In this document: positions 1 to 5,350 of the stretch, in pieces
How the letters are laid out: every line of letters starts with the position of its first letter
Position numbering within the stretch: the first letter of the stretch is position 1
NCBI GenBank assembly: GCA_021816545.1
Contig: JAKAXP010000163.1
Coordinates: forward strand, 1-5,350
Reading direction: 5' to 3'
Source of the DNA: Bacteroidota bacterium
GTDB lineage: Bacteria; Bacteroidota; Bacteroidia; Bacteroidales; VadinHA17
DNA length: 5,350 nt
The notes under the pieces: model-generated
Databases searched by the model: none
What the model saw: the letters and a program-made list of their open reading frames with translations, nothing else
What the model was told of the DNA's origin: nothing
Program-made: the position numbers and the translations under genes

Positions 1-438
1 AACAACCTTTGGAAAATCTTTTCTTCCTGGTTCGTGGTTATTGAAGCTGCCGGAGGCCTCGTGAAGCACCCGTCAGGAAGGTACCTGTTCATCATGAGGT
101 ACGGCAGGTGGGATCTCCCGAAGGGACACATGGAAGCGGGCGAGACTCCTGAAGAATGCGCCGTCAGGGAGGTGACAGAGGAGTGCAACATCCACGGTCA
201 TTTCATTGAGGGAATACTTCCCCCAAGTTATCATACGTATCTTTTTGACAACAAGCCGCATATGAAGAAGACATGGTGGTTCAGGATGAACTACCGTGGA
301 GAGATGATCACTGACCCCCAGGCATCGGAGGGGATCACACATGCCGAATGGCTTGCACCGGACGAGATAGCCCGGATCAAGTCAAATACATTCCAGTCGC
401 TTCTTGACTTGCTGAATTACACCCTCAGGGTGAAATAG
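1..438 (+). CDS. Nudix hydrolase, 5' end cut by window edge
   Basis: Partial gene for a Nudix-fold hydrolase, a family that cleaves nucleoside diphosphates linked to another moiety; the substrate cannot be told from sequence. Frame 1 is open from base 1, giving 11 residues (ending SSWF) before the GTG at 34. That GTG lies at the start of the Nudix beta-strand (VIEAAGGLV), and Bacteroidota homologues, as I recall them, carry an N-terminal extension, so I treat it as an internal Val codon and the true start as outside the window. Counting from the GTG codon, the Nudix box spans residues 31-53: G31, E37, R45-E46, E49-E50. The metal-binding REVTEE core is intact, but the Gly usually found near the box end is Asn52. 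WDLPKG just before the box is typical. The stop is TAG at 436-438. The gene converges on coaD, with no clear terminator between them. Family assignment is firm; substrate and full length are unknown. Confidence 0.9.
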   Translation, partial: NNLWKIFSSWFVVIEAAGGLVKHPSGRYLFIMRYGRWDLPKGHMEAGETPEECAVREVTEECNIHGHFIEGILPPSYHTYLFDNKPHMKKTWWFRMNYRGEMITDPQASEGITHAEWLAPDEIARIKSNTFQSLLDLLNYTLRVK

Positions 439-547
439 CACATACCTCTCCAGGCAGGCATCCCCGGGAAAAAATCAAAGTGCCAAATAATAAGACGTAG
501 CCTGGTATGCGGGTAGCCGTACCATATTCATCACTCAGCACTGACAG

Positions 548-1024
548 CTATTTCCCGAGGTAATCAGAAATAATTATTGATGAAGGGACGAACATCGAGG
601 CGTCTCCTCCGTTCTTGATGATGTCACGTACTATTGTGGAGTTGACGGGAGTGTGTTCCGTGCTTGTGAGAAGGAATACCGTATCAATCTCAGGCGCCAT
701 CTTCCAGTTCATGTGACCCATTGCCCTTTCATATTCGAAGTCAGCTGCAGTGCGCAGCCCGCGCAGGATATAACGGGCTCCGTGTTTGCGGCAGAACTCC
801 ACTGTAAGGCCGCTGTAACGGGTGACCTCCACCCTGCCCTCCCCCTCAAAGACCTTCGAAATCATCTTCATCCTCATGGTGATGCTGAAGAGGTTCTTCT
901 TCTCGGCATTCTCGCCAACGGCGATAATAACCCTGTCAAAAAGGGCAAGCGCCCTCTTTACAATTGATTCATGGCCCACTGTGAACGGGTCGAATGAACC
1001 CGGGAAAACGGCAACTTTATCCAT
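548..1024 (-). CDS. coaD: Phosphopantetheine adenylyltransferase (CoaD)
   Basis: Catalyses the penultimate step of coenzyme A synthesis in the cytoplasm: 4'-phosphopantetheine plus ATP gives dephospho-CoA and pyrophosphate. The 158-residue protein has the usual family length (about 160). The nucleotidyltransferase signature is at the N-terminus: GSFDP (residues 9-13) followed by TVGH (15-18), with the catalytic-type His18. The conserved RGLR is at 88-91, followed by the ADFEYE region and HMN that line the substrate pocket in this family. The C-terminal ATP-binding segment reads NSTIVRDI (128-135). The start is the ATG at 1022-1024. A good ribosome binding site, GGAGG at 1033-1037 on the minus strand, sits 8 bases before it, inside the 15-base gap after the lon stop. 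The gene therefore appears to be the second of a lon-coaD operon, with no room for its own full promoter in the gap; one inside lon cannot be excluded. No frameshift or missing catalytic residue is seen. Confidence 0.97.
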   Translation of the reverse strand: MDKVAVFPGSFDPFTVGHESIVKRALALFDRVIIAVGENAEKKNLFSITMRMKMISKVFEGEGRVEVTRYSGLTVEFCRKHGARYILRGLRTAADFEYERAMGHMNWKMAPEIDTVFLLTSTEHTPVNSTIVRDIIKNGGDASMFVPSSIIISDYLGK

Positions 1025-1032
1025 GACCTGGT

Positions 1033-1037
1033 CCTCC
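1033..1037 (-). promoter_or_regulatory. Ribosome binding site of coaD
   Basis: Minus-strand GGAGG lies 8 bases before the coaD ATG and 2 bases after the lon TAA. It is the clearest Shine-Dalgarno sequence in the window and supports the coaD start. Ribosomes finishing lon could re-initiate here, so translational coupling is plausible but inferred. Confidence 0.75.
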
Positions 1038-1039
1038 GG

Positions 1040-3502
1040 TTAGTCAAACTCTATAGTACGCGGATTTGCCACCTTCTGCTGAAGCAGCACATGGTCAAGC
1101 ACATCCATGATTGTTGATACATAACGGAATTTCAGCCCCCTGACGTATTTCTCGTTGATCTCCTCCACATCCTTCCTGTTCTGTTCTGAAAGGACGATCT
1201 CCTTTATCCCTGCACGTTTGGCGGCAAGTATCTTCTCCTTGATACCCCCTACCGGGAGCACCTTCCCCCTGAGGGTTATCTCCCCGGTCATGGCTACATA
1301 CTTCTTCACCTTTCTCTGGGTGAAGGCCGAAGCCACCGACACAGCCATAGTTATCCCGGCCGAAGGACCGTCCTTGGGAATAGCACCTTCAGGTACGTGT
1401 ATGTGGATATTCCATTTCTCCGCAAATGTTTCCGGCAGTTCCAGGAGTGAGGCATGGGCTTTGAGATATTCAAGGGCGATAACAGCCGATTCCTTCATGA
1501 CATCGCCAAGATTGCCGGTGAGTGTCAGGTTGCCCTTACCCCGGCTCAGGCTCGTCTCAACGAAGAGTATCTCACCTCCGGTAGCGGTCCATGCGAGGCC
1601 GGTGACAACACCAGCCTGGTCATTGCCGTCATAGATGTCTTTGAGATATTTCGGCGGGCCGAGTATCTCCTCAACCATTGCAGACGTCACCTCCGGCTCA
1701 GGCTTCCTTTCGAAGGCAATTTCCCGTGCCCTGAACCTGACAAGCTTGGCAATCCTCTTGTCAAGCTCCCTGACGCCTGACTCACGGGTATATTTCTGTA
1801 TCACCTCCTCTATCACCTCTCGGCTGAGTGTGAACTGATCCGGGAAAACTCCGTGTGCCTCAAGCTGCTTTGGTATGAGATGCCTGACGGCAATCTCGCG
1901 CTTCTCCTCAACCAGGTAGCCTGATATTTCTATCAGCTCCATCCTGTCACGGAGAGCAGGGCTGACTGTAGACAGGGTGTTGGCCGTGGCTATAAACAGC
2001 ACTTTTGAAAGGTCAAATTCCAGCTCCAGGAAGTTGTCATAAAAATGGGTGTTCTGCTCCGGGTCAAGCACCTCAAGCAATGCCGAGGAGGGGTCTCCCC
2101 TGAAATCCTGCCCCACCTTGTCAATCTCATCAAGGATAAATACCGGGTTAGAAGAGCCGGCCCTCCTTATATTCTGCACCACCCTTCCCGGCATGGCTCC
2201 AATATATGTCTTGCGGTGGCCCCTTATCTCGGCCTCGTCATGCAAGCCTCCAAGCGACATGCGTGCATACTTGCGCCCCAGGGCCCTGGCAACAGACTTG
2301 CCCAGTGAGGTCTTGCCCACTCCGGGAGGACCGTACAGGCAAAGTATGGGCGACTTCAGATCACCCTTCAGCTTGAGTACAGCCAGGTGTTCCAGTATTC
2401 TCTCCTTCACCTCTTCAAGCCCGTAATGGTCATCATCCAGCACGGTCTGCGCATTGTTAAGATCAAGATTATCAGTCGTATACTCGTTCCATGGCAGCTC
2501 AAGCAGGGTCTGTATATAGTTCACCTGAACGGAATATTCGGCTGCAGCCGGATTCAGGCGGGAGAGCTTGTCGAGCTCCCGGCTGAATACCTTAGCCACG
2601 TCCTCACCCCATGCTTTCTTCGCGCCCCTGGCGCGAAACTCCTCAACCTCCTTCTCCACGGGATTGCCTCCCAGCTCATTCTGAATCGTCTTCATCTGCT
2701 GGTGAAGGAGGAACTCACGCTGCTGCTGGTCAATCTCGAACTTGACCTTCGACTGCAGCTCGTTCTTCAGCTCCAGCAACTGTATCTCGCGGACCAGGTG
2801 TTCAAGCAGCCTGAGTCCGCGCTCCCTGATTGTCGTCGCCTCAAGTAGCTTCTGCTTGTCATTGACGTTGATCTCGGTGTTGGCGCTGATATAATTTATC
2901 AGATATGTGCTGTTCTCTATATTCCTTACGGCGAAGGTTGCCTCAGGACTGATGTTCGGGTTGAGCTTGACGATCTTTACCGAGAGGTCCTTGAGTGATC
3001 CGATTATCACCTCGAAATCCTTCTCATCCTCCACCCCTCTTGGTTCAGGCATTGCCTTGACCCGGGCGGTCATGTACGGTTCGGTCTGAAGGATGCTCTC
3101 TATTGCCACCCTCTTCCGTCCCTGGATGATGGCAGTTGTGGTACCGTCGGGCATCTCGAGGAGCTTGACAACCTGGCCAAGAGTGCCAACGACGTTTAGG
3201 TCTCGTATGCCCGGGTCATCAACCTCTGCATCAAGCTGGGCAACAGCGGCCACCAACTTGTCACCGCGGTAGGCGTCACGCACCAGCTGAACCGATTTTG
3301 AGCGTCCTACAGCTATCGGTATCACCACGCCCGGAAACAGGACAGTGTTGCGCAGCGGCAACAGCGGCACACTGCCCGGTATCTTTACATCCTCAAGCTC
3401 CTGGTCATCAGCGTCAGAAAGAATCGGGATTATCTCCCTCCCCTCGTCTATCAGCTCATGCAAACCAATCCTGTCCCACTTTCCTGAAACCTTCTTTTCC
3501 AT
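1040..3502 (-). CDS. lon: ATP-dependent Lon protease (LonA type)
   Basis: Cytoplasmic AAA+ serine protease that unfolds and degrades misfolded and regulatory proteins as a hexamer. The 820-residue protein is complete and slightly longer than the 784-residue E. coli enzyme, partly because an acidic stretch of about 40 residues precedes the LON N-terminal domain (from VPLLPLRNTVLFPG, about residues 45-235). A helical, Gln/Glu-rich coiled-coil-like stretch follows (about 235-300). The AAA+ module has Walker A GPPGVGKT at 391-398, Walker B VFILDEID at 454-461, sensor-1 Asn508, a probable arginine finger Arg520 and sensor-2 Arg578. The C-terminal protease domain has PKDGPSAG with catalytic Ser714 and GGIKEK with catalytic Lys757. 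The Ser-Lys spacing of 43 matches E. coli S679/K722 (family knowledge). Start ATG at 3500-3502; the bases before it lack a Shine-Dalgarno sequence, which is common in Bacteroidota. It is the first gene of the probable lon-coaD unit. All key residues are present, so it should be active. Confidence 0.99.
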   Translation of the reverse strand: MEKKVSGKWDRIGLHELIDEGREIIPILSDADDQELEDVKIPGSVPLLPLRNTVLFPGVVIPIAVGRSKSVQLVRDAYRGDKLVAAVAQLDAEVDDPGIRDLNVVGTLGQVVKLLEMPDGTTTAIIQGRKRVAIESILQTEPYMTARVKAMPEPRGVEDEKDFEVIIGSLKDLSVKIVKLNPNISPEATFAVRNIENSTYLINYISANTEINVNDKQKLLEATTIRERGLRLLEHLVREIQLLELKNELQSKVKFEIDQQQREFLLHQQMKTIQNELGGNPVEKEVEEFRARGAKKAWGEDVAKVFSRELDKLSRLNPAAAEYSVQVNYIQTLLELPWNEYTTDNLDLNNAQTVLDDDHYGLEEVKERILEHLAVLKLKGDLKSPILCLYGPPGVGKTSLGKSVARALGRKYARMSLGGLHDEAEIRGHRKTYIGAMPGRVVQNIRRAGSSNPVFILDEIDKVGQDFRGDPSSALLEVLDPEQNTHFYDNFLELEFDLSKVLFIATANTLSTVSPALRDRMELIEISGYLVEEKREIAVRHLIPKQLEAHGVFPDQFTLSREVIEEVIQKYTRESGVRELDKRIAKLVRFRAREIAFERKPEPEVTSAMVEEILGPPKYLKDIYDGNDQAGVVTGLAWTATGGEILFVETSLSRGKGNLTLTGNLGDVMKESAVIALEYLKAHASLLELPETFAEKWNIHIHVPEGAIPKDGPSAGITMAVSVASAFTQRKVKKYVAMTGEITLRGKVLPVGGIKEKILAAKRAGIKEIVLSEQNRKDVEEINEKYVRGLKFRYVSTIMDVLDHVLLQQKVANPRTIEFD

Positions 3503-3518
3503 ATCGGGTAAAAGTATG

Positions 3519-3526
3519 CAAATTTA
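3519..3526 (-). promoter_or_regulatory. Candidate -7 box of the lon promoter
   Basis: The minus strand reads TAAATTTG, an exact fit to the Bacteroidota -7 consensus TAnnTTTG. No TTTG is found 19-21 bases further upstream, so only half of the promoter is recognisable. If used, transcription would begin near 3515 and leave a leader of only about 12 bases before the lon ATG. The box lies between the two halves of a 7-base inverted repeat (AAAGTAT at 3511-3517 and ATACTTT at 3534-3540). An independent lon promoter is needed here because a strong terminator follows the L31 gene upstream. Confidence 0.45.
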
Positions 3527-3589
3527 CTCAATAATACTTTATCTGTGACTCTGACCGCGGCACCGTGCCGGCAGATATCACACTCAAAC

Positions 3590-3620
3590 AAAAAAAAAGC
3601 CGCCTTGTTTAAGGCAGCTT
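3590..3620 (-). terminator. Intrinsic terminator of the L31 gene
   Basis: Read on the minus strand, GCTGCCTT (3611-3618), loop AAAC and AAGGCGGC (3599-3606) form an 8-base-pair stem with one G-T wobble. Flanking A-T pairs can extend it to 10. A run of nine T follows directly (3590-3598). The structure starts 19 bases after the L31 stop codon. The plus strand has no T run after the stem, so it should act only on minus-strand transcription, separating the L31 gene from lon. Confidence 0.9.
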
Positions 3621-3639
3621 GCTATCATGTGATTTTCAA

Positions 3640-3906
3640 TTACTTCGACTTCTTGCCGAGATGATCCTTGTAACGGTTCATGAACTTGTCAACCCTGCCC
3701 GCGGTGTCTACGAGTTTCATTTTGCCCGTATAGAACGGATGCGATGTGTTTGAAATCTCAAGCTTGATGAGCGGATACTCTTTGCCGTCCTCCCACTTGA
3801 TGGTATCACGTGATGCAGCCGTTGACCGTGTCATAAAGGCGAATCCGTTTGACATATCCTGAAATACAACCAGCCTGTAATTGTTCGGATGTATACCTTC
3901 TTTCAT
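3640..3906 (-). CDS. rpmE2: Large ribosomal subunit protein bL31, type B
   Basis: Component of the large ribosomal subunit near the central protuberance, where bL31 bridges to the small subunit (family knowledge). The 88-residue length fits type B L31. The N-terminus MKEGIHPNNYRLVVFQD and the C-terminal block SHPFYTGK (55-62) followed by GRVDKFMNRY (70-79) are family hallmarks, and the tail is basic (GKKSK). The protein contains no cysteine, so it lacks the zinc-binding CxxC pairs of type A L31; this defines the zinc-independent type B (YkgM-like) form. Start ATG at 3904-3906, with only a weak AGAG before it. The gene is a single-gene unit: a strong Bacteroidota-type promoter and leader hairpin precede it, and an intrinsic terminator follows. 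In zinc-regulated genera the type B gene is often a Zur-controlled spare copy; here no Zur box was recognised, and it may be the only L31 of the genome. Confidence 0.97.
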   Translation of the reverse strand: MKEGIHPNNYRLVVFQDMSNGFAFMTRSTAASRDTIKWEDGKEYPLIKLEISNTSHPFYTGKMKLVDTAGRVDKFMNRYKDHLGKKSK

Positions 3907-3930
3907 CTCTGATATAATTTATTACTGTTC

Positions 3931-3951
3931 AAAAATCCCTTTTTCAAGGGA
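3931..3951 (-). terminator. Hairpin with T5 tail in the L31 leader; terminator-like
   Basis: The minus strand reads TCCCTT (3946-3951), GAAA tetraloop, AAGGGA (3936-3941), then five T (3931-3935). This has the form of a small intrinsic terminator and could end transcripts of the acyltransferase gene, whose stop lies 52 bases upstream. However, the predicted L31 start point falls on or next to its first base, so the same hairpin would also form the 5' end of the L31 mRNA, where it might stabilise the message or bind a regulator. The 6-base-pair stem is modest. The structure is seen; the role is inferred. Confidence 0.55.
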
Positions 3952-3954
3952 GTG

Positions 3955-3985
3955 CAAAGATAATGAACAATAAAGAAAATACAAA
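3955..3985 (-). promoter_or_regulatory. Bacteroidota-type promoter of the L31 gene
   Basis: On the minus strand a -33 element TTTG (3982-3985) is followed after exactly 19 bases by a -7 element TATCTTTG (3955-3962), matching the consensus TTTG-N19-21-TAnnTTTG used by the primary sigma factor of this phylum. The spacer is very AT-rich. Initiation is expected about 4 bases downstream, near 3951, giving a leader of about 45 bases. The match to both boxes at the right spacing is the strongest single pointer to the phylum in the noncoding DNA. Confidence 0.85.
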
Positions 3986-4003
3986 AGGTGTATCAAAAAA
4001 ATT

Positions 4004-5212
4004 TCAATTCTTCAGTTTTGCCTCCCTGGCAGCTTTGTTTTCCTCCATCTCATCCTTGTACATTCTGAACGGGAGGGTATCATCAATCATGTACCTGAGG
4101 GTAAGGTGGGTCTTGGCCTTCTGTGCACCCAGGGCTTCGTAGATAGATATCATCTTCGGGTTGAAATCGCCCACCCATGAGAGTTCAAGCTCCCTGTAGT
4201 ATCTTTTCTTTCTGAAGACCCTGAATAGTTCCAGGAATATTGCAGATTCGATCCCGCTGTTCTGGTATGAGGGGTGTACCCCTGCCACCAGTGCCCTGGC
4301 GCGGGTCATCTCATGTGTTGCCTTGTACCAAAGGAACCGGATTTTGTTCCATAGTGTAAGGCGGCCGTCGAAATGGCGTAATATCTGGTTCAGGTCGGGA
4401 AAGATCACGAAGAATGCCACAGGCCGGTCATTGTGATAAGCAAACCAGACCAGTTCAGGATCGATGAATGCCTTAGCCTGGTCCAGTGTATTCTGTATCC
4501 TTGCCGGATCCAGCGGGGTGAAATCCTCCTTGAATACAGCCCATGTGGCGTTGTATATCTCCACCATGTCAGCGGCGAACTTATCACTCTGCGACAGCAC
4601 AAAATGGCGATAGGTGTACCCCGGCCTCTTTGAAATCCACTCGGCTATCTTCCTGAACCGTTCGGGAAAGACCTCCACTGAGGCGACATCCTTATGATAG
4701 CTGTACTGCTCAAAATATGTCCGGAAACCGTACGCCGTGAAGTACTCCTTATAGTACTGCTTGTTGTATGGCATTCCGAAGCCGGGCTGCACGAAGCCCT
4801 CTGCCAGCAATCCCCAGTAGTTGTCATTTTCACCGAAGTTTATCGGGCCGTCCATGGCTTTCATACCCCGTTCGGCAAGCCACTCCTTTGCTGTGTCAAA
4901 GAGCATGAATGCCGCATCGCGCGACTCGATGACCTCGAAGAATCCCAATCCTCCCGTAGGCTGCCGGTTTGCCTTTGACCGTATCTCGTCAATGAAGGCT
5001 GCCACCCTGCCGATAGTTTTACCGTCGTCGTCCGAGAGGATCCACCTGGTTGCCTGGCCATGAGTAAAGGCCGCATTGCGTCTGGGATCAAAGACAGCCT
5101 CGGTTTCACTGTCAAGGGGGCAGACCCAGTTTGGATCTCCGCAGTAAAGCCTTTTCGGGAACTCAATGAATTCCCTCCTGTTGGCATCTGTGGTTACTTC
5201 AGTTACTTTCAT
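4004..5212 (-). CDS. YghO-like GNAT-fold acyltransferase
   Basis: Probable cytoplasmic N-acyltransferase of 402 residues; substrate unknown. I recognise the overall pattern of the YghO-like family of long GNAT proteins: an N-terminal FPKRLYCGDPNWVCPL block (18-33), GRVAAFIDE (68-76), GFFEV (90-94), GPINFGENDNYWGLL (122-136) and a MPYNKQYYKEYFTAYGF stretch (147-163). A second, more typical GNAT portion is C-terminal: GVHPSYQNSGI (311-321) stands where the acyl-CoA pyrophosphate loop (R/QxxGxG/A) is expected, though its second Gly is replaced, and NPKMISIYEALGA (351-363) is a usual closing motif. No signal peptide or membrane segment is evident. The last 20 residues are charged and rich in Lys, Glu and Ala. 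Start ATG at 5210-5212, only 5 bases after the stop of the preceding gene, with no strong ribosome binding site, so translational coupling is likely. The fold call is fairly sure; the function is not. Confidence 0.85.
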   Translation of the reverse strand: MKVTEVTTDANRREFIEFPKRLYCGDPNWVCPLDSETEAVFDPRRNAAFTHGQATRWILSDDDGKTIGRVAAFIDEIRSKANRQPTGGLGFFEVIESRDAAFMLFDTAKEWLAERGMKAMDGPINFGENDNYWGLLAEGFVQPGFGMPYNKQYYKEYFTAYGFRTYFEQYSYHKDVASVEVFPERFRKIAEWISKRPGYTYRHFVLSQSDKFAADMVEIYNATWAVFKEDFTPLDPARIQNTLDQAKAFIDPELVWFAYHNDRPVAFFVIFPDLNQILRHFDGRLTLWNKIRFLWYKATHEMTRARALVAGVHPSYQNSGIESAIFLELFRVFRKKRYYRELELSWVGDFNPKMISIYEALGAQKAKTHLTLRYMIDDTLPFRMYKDEMEENKAAREAKLKN

Positions 5213-5217
5213 CGTTT

Positions 5218-5350
5218 TCAGGTCTGAAGGTTAAACCATGAGCGGACTTTCTCCATGCCGGCGCCTCTTTCATCCCTGTGGGTGAACTCATTGGTCCTCC
5301 TGTTGTAGGTGTAGTCAGCGCTCCACTCCGTGGCATGGTTCCTGATCTCC
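5218..5350 (-). CDS. C-terminal end of an unidentified protein, 5' part outside window
   Basis: The minus strand is open from the window edge for 43 codons and ends at TGA (5218-5220). The peptide is hydrophilic, with mixed Arg, Glu, Thr and Tyr (for example ADYTYNRRTNEF) and ends VRSWFNLQT. Its composition looks like real coding sequence: of the other two minus frames, one is stopped at 5270-5272 and the other gives a Pro/Gly/Thr-rich shadow. Only 5 bases separate its stop from the acyltransferase start, so the two genes very likely form an operon. The fragment matches no family I recognise, and its only internal Met is near the end, so it is best read as the tail of a longer gene entering from beyond the window. 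Confidence 0.7.
   Translation of the reverse strand, partial: EIRNHATEWSADYTYNRRTNEFTHRDERGAGMEKVRSWFNLQT

Noticed and set aside
34..36. GTG as the true start of the Nudix gene
   Set aside because: The frame is open to the window edge and the residues before GTG look like family sequence (W-KIFSSWF). The GTG falls at the first domain strand, so a start here would leave no room for the usual N-terminal part.
504..523. Possible terminator hairpin between the Nudix gene and coaD
   Set aside because: GGTA...TACC with an inner CGG/CCG gives only 7 pairs with a 2-base bulge, and neither strand has a T run directly after it. The 109-base convergent gap shows no convincing terminator for either gene.
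1155..1634. 159-residue plus-strand open frame opposite the lon protease domain
   Set aside because: It lies wholly antisense to conserved Lon coding sequence, is Ser/Pro/Arg-rich and has no recognisable domain. The same applies to the other plus-strand frames within lon, coaD and the acyltransferase gene.
3558..3570. GC-rich palindrome CGGCAC-C-GTGCCG upstream of lon
   Set aside because: Perfect 6-base arms with a 1-base centre, but no T tail, no second copy seen in the window and no match to an operator I know. It may be chance or a terminator remnant.
3640..3906. Zinc-responsive (Zur) control of the type B L31 gene
   Set aside because: No recognisable Zur box palindrome was found around the promoter at 3955-3985, and many Bacteroidota appear to use type B L31 as the normal form.
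5231..5272. Alternative minus-strand frame ending at TAA 5231-5233 for the right-edge gene
   Set aside because: This frame is interrupted by TGA at 5270-5272, leaving only 12 codons. The frame ending at 5218 stays open to the window edge.

Overview
The window looks like a chromosomal housekeeping segment from a member of the Bacteroidota. The basis is a near-perfect Bacteroidota-type promoter (TTTG-N19-TATCTTTG) in front of the L31 gene, poor Shine-Dalgarno sequences at several starts, a cysteine-free type B L31, and the flavour of the Lon, CoaD, Nudix and YghO-like proteins. The genus cannot be fixed from this evidence. No rRNA, tRNA, CRISPR array, insertion sequence or phage gene was seen.

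Layout, left to right. Positions 1-438 (+) hold the 3' part of a Nudix hydrolase gene cut by the window edge. A 109-base convergent gap (439-547) follows. Next come coaD (548-1024, -) and lon (1040-3502, -), separated by 15 bases, so lon is transcribed first and coaD second. Positions 3503-3639 hold the lon promoter region and a strong intrinsic terminator for the L31 gene. The type B L31 gene lies at 3640-3906 (-). Positions 3907-4003 hold its promoter and a leader hairpin. A 402-residue YghO-like GNAT-fold protein occupies 4004-5212 (-). The last 43 codons of an unidentified gene (5218-5350, -) lie 5 bases upstream of it.

Working from the right, the minus strand carries three transcription units: [unknown gene - GNAT protein], [L31 alone], and [lon - coaD]. 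The Nudix gene converges on coaD from the other side. The roles are protein quality control (Lon), coenzyme A synthesis (CoaD), translation (L31), nucleotide or nucleoside-diphosphate derivative hydrolysis (Nudix) and probable acyl transfer (GNAT). They share no single pathway.

I found no convincing new biological system. The points most worth checking are the hairpin that seems to begin at the first base of the L31 mRNA, the lon-coaD pairing, and the identity of the gene coupled to the YghO-like acyltransferase.
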